Shown here piece by piece: positions 35,134 to 43,800 of a stretch of DNA of 64,000 bases. Both the position numbers and the translations under genes were made by a program. The DNA comes from Hyunsoonleella pacifica (GTDB taxonomy: Bacteria; Bacteroidota; Bacteroidia; Flavobacteriales; Flavobacteriaceae): NCBI RefSeq assembly GCF_004310335.1, contig NZ_SIRS01000001.1, forward strand, positions 1 to 64,000, written 5' to 3'. Numbering within the stretch: position 1 is the first letter of the stretch; each line of letters opens with the position of its first letter. The notes beneath the pieces are model-generated. The model worked only from the letters and a program-made list of their open reading frames with translations. It was not told the origin of the DNA and did not search any database.

Positions 35134-36288
35134 ATGAAGAAAATTGGTTTTATACCTTTACGAAAAGGCTCTCGAGGTGTTTTGAATAAAAACAAACGGA
35201 AAATGGTAGGTAGACCATTGTTTACTTGGGTGCTGGGAGAGGCAATATTTTCTAATTTGGATGAAATAATTGTATTCACTGATGATCAGTGGATTATCGA
35301 TTTTATTTTGGAAGAATATACTTGGACAAGAAAGGTAAAACCTGTTTTAAGAAGCCCTGAAAGTGCTACAGATACAGCTTCTACCGAAATGGCCATATTG
35401 GAGTATTGTAATAGTATCAACTTTGATTTTGAAGTGTTTTGCTTACTTCAGGCTACCTCTCCGTTTACCACAAGTAATGATATCAATAGATGTATAGCAA
35501 AATTAAATGATAGTTGTGATTCTGTATTAACAGTTGTAAACACTCATCGTTTTTTATGGAACGAAAATGGAAAACCAACTAATTACGATCCTAAACATAG
35601 ACCTAGACGACAAGATTTTAAAGGTATTTTAGTAGAGAATGGTGCTGTATATACTATTACGAGAGAAGCATTAAAGGTACACCAAAACAGAATTGGTAAA
35701 CATGTAGCAATAGTAAAAATGGAAGAAGAAAGTCTTATTGAAATTGATACCGAAAGAGATTGGACTGCTGTTGAGCAATTGTTAATTGAACGACAAAAAC
35801 GAAATAAAATATCAAAAAAAATAACTCATTTAGTATTGGATGTAGACGGAGTCTTTACCAATGGAGAAATTACGTATACAAGAGAAGGAGAACATACTAA
35901 AAGCTTTGATATGCGAGATGGTATGGGGCTTGAGATTTTAAGGCAGTTTGGGGTAGATGTAGTTGTAATGACTTCAGAACAATCGGAATTAGTGTTGAAA
36001 CGCATGGAAAAACTCAAGATAAATCATGTTTTTCTTGGTGTTAAGGATAAATATTCAAGATTAAGAGAGTTTACAGAAAAGGAGAATGTAGGAATAAATA
36101 ATATAGCCTACGTAGGCGATGATGTTAATGATTTAACAAATATATGTAGTGTAGGTTGGTCTATGGCTCCAAATAATGCTACAGATATTGTGAAAATGCA
36201 TGCTGATTTTGTATTGACAAAACCATCGGGAGCAGGAGCTATACGAGAGGCAAGTAAATTTATTTACAATTATAATAAGAGATTTTAG
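35134..36288 (+). CDS. Acylneuraminate cytidylyltransferase fused to a KdsC-like HAD phosphatase
   Basis: 384 residues. Residues 1-~222 are a CMP-nonulosonate synthetase (IPLRKGSRGVLNKNKRKMVGRPLF, LLQATSPFTTSNDI, FKGILVENGAVYTI, IEIDTERDW). Residues ~230-384 are a HAD phosphatase of the KdsC type with all catalytic motifs (DVDGV with Asp236/Asp238, the MTSEQS Thr/Ser motif, the Lys of VKDKYSRL, GDDVND). This fusion would remove the 9-phosphate and then activate the sugar with CTP. The same order is seen in animal CMP-sialate synthetases, although their phosphatase half is not the main phosphatase. It starts the fourth gene group and is followed 14 bases later by the synthase. Confidence 0.9.
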   Translation: MKKIGFIPLRKGSRGVLNKNKRKMVGRPLFTWVLGEAIFSNLDEIIVFTDDQWIIDFILEEYTWTRKVKPVLRSPESATDTASTEMAILEYCNSINFDFEVFCLLQATSPFTTSNDINRCIAKLNDSCDSVLTVVNTHRFLWNENGKPTNYDPKHRPRRQDFKGILVENGAVYTITREALKVHQNRIGKHVAIVKMEEESLIEIDTERDWTAVEQLLIERQKRNKISKKITHLVLDVDGVFTNGEITYTREGEHTKSFDMRDGMGLEILRQFGVDVVVMTSEQSELVLKRMEKLKINHVFLGVKDKYSRLREFTEKENVGINNIAYVGDDVNDLTNICSVGWSMAPNNATDIVKMHADFVLTKPSGAGAIREASKFIYNYNKRF

Positions 36289-36302
36289 AAGGAACTAAAA
36301 CT

Positions 36303-37190
36303 ATGAGTATTTATAAAAGCCCTTACATAATTGCCGAAATTGGGTGTAACCATAAAGGTAATATGGACGTAGCTAAGGAACTAATTAAAGTAGCCAAGAT
36401 ATTTTGTAATGTGGATGCTGTAAAATTTCAAAAGAGAAATAACAAGGAACTGCTAACAGAAGAGCAATATAACAACCCACACCCGAATCCAGCAAACTCA
36501 TATGGTAATACCTATGGTAAGCATCGAGAATATCTGGAATTCAATTTGGAGCAACATGAAGAATTAAAAGCTTACTGCAGAGATATTGATATTACTTATG
36601 CTACTTCAGTTTGGGATTTAACTTCAGCTAAGGAAATTGCATCGTTACAACCAGAGTTTATTAAAATCCCATCGGCTTGTAATAACAATAACGATATGCT
36701 TTCATGGTTGTGCAAAAACTATGGTGGAGAAATTCACATTTCTACAGGAATGACTTCTAAAGATGAAATCGAGGATTTGGTAAAAGTCTTTAAGATGCAT
36801 GAAAGGACAAAAGATTTGGTGCTTTATAATTGTACTTCGGGCTATCCAGTACCTTTTAATGATGTGTGCCTTTTAGATATTTTACATCTTAAGGAAAAAT
36901 ATGGGAATGTCGTGAAACATATAGGGTTTTCAGGCCATCATTTGGGTATTGCTGTGGATGTTGCCGCTTACACACTTGGAGCTAATATTGTTGAGCGTCA
37001 TTATACACTAGATCGTACATGGAAGGGAACAGATCATGCTGCATCTCTTGAGCCTATGGGTTTAAGGAAGCTTTCACGAGACTTAGATGCTGTCTATAAA
37101 TCACTTAGTTATAAGTCTCAAGATATTCTGCCAATAGAACAAATTCAACGAGACAAATTAAAAAACAAAAAAGTTAATTTGGATAATTAA
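36303..37190 (+). CDS. NeuB-family nonulosonic acid (9-phosphate) synthase without SAF domain
   Basis: 295 residues. A TIM-barrel aldolase-like synthase that condenses phosphoenolpyruvate with a C6 sugar. Motifs are IIAEIGCNHKGNMDVAKELI, VDAVKFQKRNN, FIKIPSACNNNNDM, HISTGMTSKDEI, IGFSGHHLGIAVDVAA and IVERHYTLDRTWKGTDHAASL. The usual C-terminal antifreeze-like (SAF) domain of ~60 residues is absent. No epimerase (NeuC) gene is in the locus. Together with the phosphatase fusion upstream this favours a 9-phosphate route starting from a sugar 6-phosphate such as mannose-6-P (to KDN) or ManNAc-6-P. The stop codon shares its last base with the next gene's ATG. Confidence 0.88.
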   Translation: MSIYKSPYIIAEIGCNHKGNMDVAKELIKVAKIFCNVDAVKFQKRNNKELLTEEQYNNPHPNPANSYGNTYGKHREYLEFNLEQHEELKAYCRDIDITYATSVWDLTSAKEIASLQPEFIKIPSACNNNNDMLSWLCKNYGGEIHISTGMTSKDEIEDLVKVFKMHERTKDLVLYNCTSGYPVPFNDVCLLDILHLKEKYGNVVKHIGFSGHHLGIAVDVAAYTLGANIVERHYTLDRTWKGTDHAASLEPMGLRKLSRDLDAVYKSLSYKSQDILPIEQIQRDKLKNKKVNLDN

Positions 37191-38584
37191 TGAAGAAGAA
37201 AGTTTTTGTTTTCTTTCCAGATGGTGTCGGGTTGAGAAACTTTGCTTTTACTGATTTTAAGAACATTGGCGAAAAAATGGGTTTCGATATTACATATTGG
37301 AACAATACCGTTTTTTCCTTGGAGAGGAATTTAGGGTTTAAGGAGTTAAAGATTGAAAACCATAACACCAACCCAATGACATCAATTTATTCTAGGGTTA
37401 GAAAGCGAATTGAACTTAACGTTTCCCAAAAAAGGTTTAACGATAGTGTATATGCTACTTATAAGTTTCCACTGAATTACAAGGGCTTGAAAAACAGTTT
37501 TAAAAGTGTTTATATATCTCTTCTAATTGGATTAAATTCTTCAGAAGCAGGAGTGAAACGTATCCGGAAAAAAATAAATGTATTAGAACGGAATAACCAT
37601 AAATATCAGTATTGTAAGGAGCAATTAGAGAAACATAGCCCCGATTTGATTTTCTGTACAACCCAACGCGCTACACAATCTATAAGTGCGTTATTAGCCG
37701 CTAAAGATTTAGGGATTCCAACAGTGTCTTTTATTTATTCATGGGATAATGTCCCCAAGGCAATGCAGGTAGTAGAGACAGATTACTATTTTGTTTGGAG
37801 CGATTTGATGAAAGCTCAAGTTTTACAATATTATCCATCTGTGAAAACAGATCAGATATTTGTTACTGGTACACCACAATTTGAACCGCATTATGATAAT
37901 TCCTTAGCATTGACAAGGCAAGAGTTTTTTGATCAGTATGGGTTAGACATAAATAAAAAATACATCTGTTTTTCTGGCGATGACGAAACTACTTCCCCTT
38001 TAGATCAATATTATTTAGAAGATTTAGCAAAAGTTGTAAGGAGTTTAAATTTAAAAGGTTACAATTTAGGAGTTCTTTATAGGAAGTGCCCTGTTGATTT
38101 TACAGATAGATACGATAAAGTTGTAGAAGATTACAAGGATATTATTGTTAAATTAGACCCTATATGGAATAAAGTAGGAAATAGATGGAATGAAATTTTA
38201 CCAGAGAAAGCTGATTTTAAAATGCTCTACAATGTATGTGAACACTCTGAAATGGTTACTAATGTTTGTTCTTCAACAGTATTTGATTTTATAGCGCATG
38301 GTAAACCTTGTATCTATTATAATTATGAGCAGCCGCAGTTAAGAAAAGGCATTCGTGATATAGGACAAAATTATAATTATGTACATTTTAGAAGCATGCC
38401 CAGTAAAAAAGCAGTAGTGTTTTGCGAAGATAAAAGTACCTTAGAAAATTTGGTGCAAAATATTATTGATGGTAAACTATCCAATGTACCTGAAGGTTGT
38501 GAATGGTATAAAATTGTGGTTGGGAATAAACCAAAAGACGCATCGAAGATTATCTGGAATCGGATAAAGAAACTGTTAAATTAA
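37190..38584 (+). CDS. Putative GT-B transferase of the nonulosonate module
   Basis: 464 residues, cytosolic. It starts KKVFVFFPDGVGLRNFAFTD and has a GT-B-like C-terminal part (VTNVCSSTVFDFIAHGKPCIYYNYEQP) with the S-S/T-x3-D/E pattern seen in CDP-glycerol glycerophosphotransferase-like and polysialyltransferase-like proteins. It directly overlaps the NeuB-type gene by one base, so the two are translationally coupled. That suggests it either transfers the nonulosonic acid or adds the next sugar. No closer family is recognised. Confidence 0.6.
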   Translation: MKKKVFVFFPDGVGLRNFAFTDFKNIGEKMGFDITYWNNTVFSLERNLGFKELKIENHNTNPMTSIYSRVRKRIELNVSQKRFNDSVYATYKFPLNYKGLKNSFKSVYISLLIGLNSSEAGVKRIRKKINVLERNNHKYQYCKEQLEKHSPDLIFCTTQRATQSISALLAAKDLGIPTVSFIYSWDNVPKAMQVVETDYYFVWSDLMKAQVLQYYPSVKTDQIFVTGTPQFEPHYDNSLALTRQEFFDQYGLDINKKYICFSGDDETTSPLDQYYLEDLAKVVRSLNLKGYNLGVLYRKCPVDFTDRYDKVVEDYKDIIVKLDPIWNKVGNRWNEILPEKADFKMLYNVCEHSEMVTNVCSSTVFDFIAHGKPCIYYNYEQPQLRKGIRDIGQNYNYVHFRSMPSKKAVVFCEDKSTLENLVQNIIDGKLSNVPEGCEWYKIVVGNKPKDASKIIWNRIKKLLN

Positions 38585-38590
38585 GACCTT

Positions 38591-39532
38591 GTGGATTATA
38601 GTAAAAGAATGATTTCATTTGTTAGTCCAGTTTATAGAGCCGAACTTATTTTGGATAAGTTAGTGATAGAAATAGATAAGGTAATGGATGATATAGGTCA
38701 ACCATACGAGATTGTTTTGGTTGACGATAGGAGCCCCGATAACAGTTGGAAGGTTATGAAAGCACTTTCCATAGAAAAAAAGTATGTTAAGAGTATTAGG
38801 TTGAGTAAAAATTTCGGGCAACATCCAGCAATTATGGCAGGTTTATCACATGCAAAAGGCGAGTGGATCGTAGTCTTAGATTGTGATATGCAAGATAAAC
38901 CAAAAGAGGTTGTTAAACTATATGAGAAAGCCAAACAAGGTTATGACATAGTATTAGCAAAGCGTGAAAAACGAAAAGATCCCTTTTTAAAGAAATTGTT
39001 TTCTAACTTTTTTTCAATGGTTTACGTGTATCTAACCGATGCTGATTTTAATAGTTCTATTGCCAATTTTGGAATATATCGACGTCAAGTGATTAAAGAT
39101 GTTTTGAATATGAATGACTATATAAAATCTTTTCCGCTATTTATGAATTGGGTTGGTTACAGGTCTACTGCTGTTAATGTTGAGCATGGACAAAGGGATT
39201 CAGGTAAGACTACTTATACTCATGCTAAATTAATAAGTTTGGCATTTAATACCATAATCTCATTTTCTAACAAACCATTAAAGATTTTTGTGAAATTTGG
39301 AATATTTACTTCTGTCTTAGCATTCATAATGGGCTTGTATACTATTTACAAGTATCTCAATGGAGACATAACAGTACTTGGGTATAGTTCTTTAATTGTT
39401 TCTATATGGTTTCTGTCTGGAGTGATTATTACCATCATAGGAGTAGTTGGTATATATATAGGTAAAATATTTGATCAGACTAAAAATAGACCTCCGTTTA
39501 TCATTGATAAAATAATCAACAATGAAATATAG
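38591..39532 (+). CDS. Polyprenyl-phosphate glycosyltransferase, GtrB/DPM type (GT2)
   Basis: 313 residues. The GT2 domain (1-~220) has ISFVSPVYRAELILDKL, LVDDRSPDNSWKVM, VVLDCDMQDKPKEV and ANFGIYRRQVI. Two C-terminal membrane helices follow (FVKFGIFTSVLAFIMGLYTI and WFLSGVIITIIGVVGIYIG). This is the GtrB layout: transfer of a sugar from a nucleotide to undecaprenyl phosphate at the inner face. The start is GTG 38591; ATG 38609 is an alternative. It overlaps the acyltransferase gene by 11 bases. Confidence 0.87.
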   Translation: MDYSKRMISFVSPVYRAELILDKLVIEIDKVMDDIGQPYEIVLVDDRSPDNSWKVMKALSIEKKYVKSIRLSKNFGQHPAIMAGLSHAKGEWIVVLDCDMQDKPKEVVKLYEKAKQGYDIVLAKREKRKDPFLKKLFSNFFSMVYVYLTDADFNSSIANFGIYRRQVIKDVLNMNDYIKSFPLFMNWVGYRSTAVNVEHGQRDSGKTTYTHAKLISLAFNTIISFSNKPLKIFVKFGIFTSVLAFIMGLYTIYKYLNGDITVLGYSSLIVSIWFLSGVIITIIGVVGIYIGKIFDQTKNRPPFIIDKIINNEI

Positions 39533-40325
39533 AAATATACATGCAGATGAAATTTCCATCGGGAAAAATACTTTAATTGAGGAGTCAGCCGTATTAAGGG
39601 GAGTAAATGGAAATGCTTCTAAAATCATAATAGGAGATAATTGCTACATAGGAAAGAACGTTCAAATTATTTGTGATGATTTTAGTTTAGGCGATTATTC
39701 TAAATTGCATCATCATACAAATGTACATGGTTATTTACCTTGTAAAATTGGGCATAATGCATGGATTGGCCAATATTCAATTATAGATTCTATTGGAGGT
39801 ACAACCATTGGCAACAATTGTGGTATTGGTGCGCATTCCCAAATTTGGAGCCATGTTAAGTATGGTGATACCTTAGAAGGGTGTAGATTTTTATCAGAGA
39901 AACCTATGGTAATAGGCAATGATGTTTGGTTTGTAGGTCATTGTATAGTATCTCCAATTACCGCTGCAGATAAATCAATGGCTCTTGTGGGCTCTGTAGT
40001 AACTAAGGATATGGAATACAACCAAATTTATGCAGGTTCGCCAGCCAAATCAATTAGTGATAAAGTAGGGTGCCAATTCAACGAAACATCAGTTGATACT
40101 AAATTTGAAAAAATGAAGACTTATCTTAAAGCATGGAATAGCAATTCCAAAACGATTAAAATAGTTAAGGACAGCTCAGCTATCGAATTAGATAATCTGA
40201 AGTTGTCATTCTTTAATGTTAAAGATAGAACCTATACAAAAAGAGGAACTGACGAGGAAATTGAGTTCATGAAATTTTTATTACCTGAGAAAGCAAAATT
40301 TATACCTATTTCGATGGAAATATAG
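39522..40325 (+). CDS. Left-handed beta-helix (hexapeptide repeat) acyltransferase
   Basis: 267 residues. Repeated hexapeptides ([LIV]GxxxxI type: IIGDNCYIGKNVQI, KIGHNAWIGQYSII, TIGNNCGIGAHSQI, VIGNDVWFVGHCIV) form a left-handed beta-helix over residues ~10-185, ending in IYAGSPAKSI, typical of O- or N-acetyltransferases that act as trimers. The C-terminal ~80 residues are a less usual extension. It lies 3 bases before a WecE-type aminotransferase gene, so a likely job is acetylation of the 4-amino sugar made by that enzyme. Confidence 0.83.
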   Translation: MKYRNIHADEISIGKNTLIEESAVLRGVNGNASKIIIGDNCYIGKNVQIICDDFSLGDYSKLHHHTNVHGYLPCKIGHNAWIGQYSIIDSIGGTTIGNNCGIGAHSQIWSHVKYGDTLEGCRFLSEKPMVIGNDVWFVGHCIVSPITAADKSMALVGSVVTKDMEYNQIYAGSPAKSISDKVGCQFNETSVDTKFEKMKTYLKAWNSNSKTIKIVKDSSAIELDNLKLSFFNVKDRTYTKRGTDEEIEFMKFLLPEKAKFIPISMEI

Positions 40326-40328
40326 TTT

Positions 40329-41444
40329 ATGATTCCTTTTAATAAGCCATATTTTACTGGAAAAGAAACATCTTATATTAAGGATGCTGTAGACCGAGGT
40401 ATGATCTCGGGAAATGGTTATTATACAAAAAAATGTCAAACTTATTTTGAATCTAAATTTGGTTTTAAAAAGGCATTGTTAACGACTTCTTGTACAGATG
40501 CTTTGGAAATGTGTGCCATCTTAGCTGATATTAATGAAGAGGATGAGGTTATTGTGCCAAGTTATACTTTTGTGTCTTCTGCACTTGCGTTTATTAGGCA
40601 AGGCGCAAAAATAATTTTTGCAGATTCCGAAGAGAAAACCCCTAATATTGATACTGCCAAAATTGAATGCTTGATTACAAAGAGAACTAAAGCCATTGTA
40701 GTCGTACACTATGCGGGTGTAGCTTGTGATATGGATACTATAATGGCAATTGCAGATAAACATAATCTAATAATCATCGAAGATGCTGCACAGGCTATTT
40801 GTTCAAAATATAAAGGAGAATATTTGGGCAGCATTGGGCATATGGCTACTTTTTCCTTTCACGAAACAAAAAATATAATTTCAGGAGAGGGAGGTTTATT
40901 AGTGATAAATGATGATAGATTTGTTAGTAGAGCTGAAATTATTTGGGAAAAAGGAACTAACAGAGCAGAATTTTTTCGAGGAGAAGTAAACAAATATGGG
41001 TGGGTAGACACAGGATCATCATTTTTACCTTCAGAAATCATAGCCGCTTTTTTATGGGCTCAAATTGAAAATATTGAAGATATTCAGACCACAAGGATAA
41101 AACACTGGAAGTATTATCATGAAAATTTAAAAGTTTGGACGCAGAGGAACAAAATCCAGATAATACCCAAGCCTCAAAACGAAACCAATAATGGTCATTT
41201 GTTTTATATCTTATGTGAGTCAATAGAACAAAGAAATAATATTATTGCCCACCTGAAACTCCATGGAGTCTTGGCGGTTTTCCATTATCTAGGTTTGCAT
41301 AAAAGTGAGTTTTATCACAAAAAGCATGATGGAAGAGTATTAGAGCAAAGTGATAAATACACAGATAGATTATTGAGGCTTCCTATGTTTTATGAATTAA
41401 AACCTGAACAGGTAGTAAATAAATTAATCCTATATAATGAATAA
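40329..41444 (+). CDS. wecE: dTDP-4-amino-4,6-dideoxygalactose transaminase (WecE/RffA type)
   Basis: 371 residues, a PLP enzyme of the DegT/DnrJ/EryC1/StrS family. It follows E. coli WecE closely: IPFNKPYFTGKE, TTSCTDALEMCAILADI, VIVPSYTFVSSALAF, VVHYAGVACDMDTIMAIADKHN, the PLP Lys in FSFHETKNIISG, EKGTNRAEFFRGEVNKYGWVD and VFHYLGLHKS. The reaction is amination of dTDP-4-keto-6-deoxy-glucose to dTDP-Fucp4N. The dTDP-glucose synthesis genes (rmlA/rmlB) are not in this window. It overlaps the next gene by 8 bases. Confidence 0.92.
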   Translation: MIPFNKPYFTGKETSYIKDAVDRGMISGNGYYTKKCQTYFESKFGFKKALLTTSCTDALEMCAILADINEEDEVIVPSYTFVSSALAFIRQGAKIIFADSEEKTPNIDTAKIECLITKRTKAIVVVHYAGVACDMDTIMAIADKHNLIIIEDAAQAICSKYKGEYLGSIGHMATFSFHETKNIISGEGGLLVINDDRFVSRAEIIWEKGTNRAEFFRGEVNKYGWVDTGSSFLPSEIIAAFLWAQIENIEDIQTTRIKHWKYYHENLKVWTQRNKIQIIPKPQNETNNGHLFYILCESIEQRNNIIAHLKLHGVLAVFHYLGLHKSEFYHKKHDGRVLEQSDKYTDRLLRLPMFYELKPEQVVNKLILYNE

Positions 41445-42654
41445 TAGGGTACTACTATATTTAAAATGGATTTTTGGAGTCCTTACCATTATTTATGCGT
41501 TTTTTACAGCTATATATATCTTCCAAATTCCAGCAGGACGAGGTGATGAGCTACTTTTTATTTCTGACTTAGAATATATTGAAACTCATGGATGGATAAA
41601 AGCGATTAAAAAGAATATTTGCATTCCGTACATGCTATTGGTATATCCACTTACGTTTTTGTTTCAAAACCATATTGCTTTAAGGTTAGTAAGCCTAATA
41701 CTTACTCTAGGAATGGTATTCTATTTTAAAAGGAGAAACTTTTTGTCTAAATCCTTTGCAAGCCTGATACTATTTTATTTGTGTACTACAATTTTTTTCT
41801 TTTATGGTACTAATGATACTTTATTTAACATAAGTCTTATCATTTTTTTTAGTGAACTAATCTTTCTTTATGAATACCAAAAGTTTAATAGTGCTTTGGC
41901 TTTTTCAGCATTAATAATGGCTTTTTTTACAAGAGCATTAGCTCTGGTTTATATCCCTGTTGTGGTTATGGCTTTATATTTAATTTATCAAAACCGATGG
42001 CAATTCCAACTAAGGCTAAAAATACCATTAATCATTTTGGTTGTGTTTCTATTTTTCAACATTCCATCGTTAATTAGCCATAAAAGACTATCTTACGATT
42101 TGAAATCTCCACCCCAATCTATTACAGCTACTTGGGTACAGAGGCAGTATTTGGCACAATTGCTTATTAATGAAAATAAACTTGAAAAAGGTAGCCATCC
42201 TACTTGGAATGAAACCGAGAACTATTTAACCTTATATGGAAAAGAATCACTTCCCAGAGGTATTAAGGAAGCTTTATTCTTCGATTTTGAGCTTACCTTT
42301 AAAGAGTTTTTTAAAGATTTTATGAATACTTTGGTTCTAGGGTTTAGACAACTTGGAGGAGTACTTGTTTTATTATTGATTTGGCCCATAATTTCAATGT
42401 TAAAAAGTAGAAAACTGAATTTTAAGAGTTTTACGCCTGTGATTGTAATATTAATGATTGGAATCTTTTCCTTCATTATTATTTCTAATGTGGAACTAAG
42501 ATGGTTAAGTCCGGTGTTCGTGTTATCATTAGTATGGTTTTCCAACTTAGAACATCAAAAAAAGTTATCCGAAAAATATTTAGTTTTCAATTATCTTATT
42601 TTTATTGTCCTTGTAGGATATGGAAGTTTTAGAGTGTTAAATAAAATTATATAG
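41437..42654 (+). CDS. Multi-spanning membrane protein, probable GT-C glycosyltransferase
   Basis: 405 residues with about ten hydrophobic helices. After the first helix comes a periplasmic loop with GRGDELLFISDLEYIETHGW, whose acidic residues resemble the catalytic loop of GT-C enzymes that use polyprenyl-phosphate sugars. The C-terminal NVELRWLSPVF is like the region before the last helices of PMT/ArnT-type proteins. A GtrB-like gene lies 2 kb upstream and could supply the lipid-linked sugar. Assignment rests on topology and this loop only. Confidence 0.6.
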   Translation: MNNRVLLYLKWIFGVLTIIYAFFTAIYIFQIPAGRGDELLFISDLEYIETHGWIKAIKKNICIPYMLLVYPLTFLFQNHIALRLVSLILTLGMVFYFKRRNFLSKSFASLILFYLCTTIFFFYGTNDTLFNISLIIFFSELIFLYEYQKFNSALAFSALIMAFFTRALALVYIPVVVMALYLIYQNRWQFQLRLKIPLIILVVFLFFNIPSLISHKRLSYDLKSPPQSITATWVQRQYLAQLLINENKLEKGSHPTWNETENYLTLYGKESLPRGIKEALFFDFELTFKEFFKDFMNTLVLGFRQLGGVLVLLLIWPIISMLKSRKLNFKSFTPVIVILMIGIFSFIIISNVELRWLSPVFVLSLVWFSNLEHQKKLSEKYLVFNYLIFIVLVGYGSFRVLNKII

Positions 42655-43800
42655 ATGCATATAGGTTATATTACATCGGAGTATCCGCATCTTGAGGTAA
42701 ACCGCTCAGCTGGTATAGCTACAAGTTTAAAAAACTTGGCTTTGGCACTTACCAAAAAAGGAGTTGTGGTAACTATTTTTATTTATGGGCAAAAAGAAAA
42801 TAAAGTCATTTATGATGGACAAATTAAATTGCATTTAATTCAATCTAAATCATATCCATTGTTTAAATGGTATTTTTATAGAAAGCATATACAAAAACTT
42901 GTAAATGAAATAGTTGATCGTGAGGTAATTGATGTTATTGAAGCTCCTGATTGGACAGGAATTACTGCTTTTATGACTTTTAAAAGACCTCTGGTTATTA
43001 GGTTTCACGGCAGTGATGCCTATTTTTGTAAACTTGAGGGCAGAAAACAGAAGCTAAAAAACTTCATGTTTGAAAAGCTAGCACTACAAAAGGCCGATGC
43101 TTATATTGCACCTACCACTTTTGCAGGTAAAGAAACAGCAGAAATTTTCAAGCTTAACAAGAAGAAAATTAAGACTATCCATTATGGATTAAGATTGGAG
43201 AATTTTAAAAATGAAAATCCTAACAAATACCAAAGAGGTGTTATACTTTATATTGGAACTATAATTAGGAAAAAAGGTGTCATGGAGTTGGCACAAATTT
43301 TCAATAAAGTAATAGAAATTAACCCTACCGCTAAACTTCTAATGATTGGAAGTGATGCGCCTGATATTAAAACGGGAAACAGTTCTACGTATAAACTTAT
43401 GGAAAGTTTGTTTTCTGAACCAGCTAAAGAATCGAGTAGCTATCTGGGTAAAGTCCCTTATATAGAAGTACAATCTTTTATTAAGAGTGCCCATATTTGT
43501 GTATTTCCCTCTTTTGCTGAAACATTAGGCATGGTAACCATAGAATCTATGGCCATGCAAAAGCCCGTTGTAAATACTAGCATAGGCTGGGCGCAAGAAA
43601 TTATTCAAGATGGTGTAGATGGTTTTTTGGAACACCCAAGTTACATCAACGAATATGCTGCAAAGATAAATGCTCTTTTGAATGATGAAAATCTATGTGC
43701 TGAAATAGGGCAAATGGCTAGGCAAAAAGTAGAACAGGTATTCAATATCCATGATAACGCAGCGCAAAATATAAATTTCTACAAAAGTATTTTGAAATGA
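42655..43800 (+). CDS. Glycosyltransferase family 4 (GT-B)
   Basis: 381 residues. N-terminal IGYITSEYPHLEVNRSAGIATSLKNLALALTKKG (in parts), then VIEAPDWTGITAF, VIRFHGSDAYFC, and the donor half with ILYIGTIIRKKGVMELA and VFPSFAETLGMVTIESMAMQKPVVNTSIG. This is an ordinary retaining GT4 enzyme of capsule loci. It begins one base after the previous gene and overlaps the next by 4 bases. Confidence 0.9.
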   Translation: MHIGYITSEYPHLEVNRSAGIATSLKNLALALTKKGVVVTIFIYGQKENKVIYDGQIKLHLIQSKSYPLFKWYFYRKHIQKLVNEIVDREVIDVIEAPDWTGITAFMTFKRPLVIRFHGSDAYFCKLEGRKQKLKNFMFEKLALQKADAYIAPTTFAGKETAEIFKLNKKKIKTIHYGLRLENFKNENPNKYQRGVILYIGTIIRKKGVMELAQIFNKVIEINPTAKLLMIGSDAPDIKTGNSSTYKLMESLFSEPAKESSSYLGKVPYIEVQSFIKSAHICVFPSFAETLGMVTIESMAMQKPVVNTSIGWAQEIIQDGVDGFLEHPSYINEYAAKINALLNDENLCAEIGQMARQKVEQVFNIHDNAAQNINFYKSILK

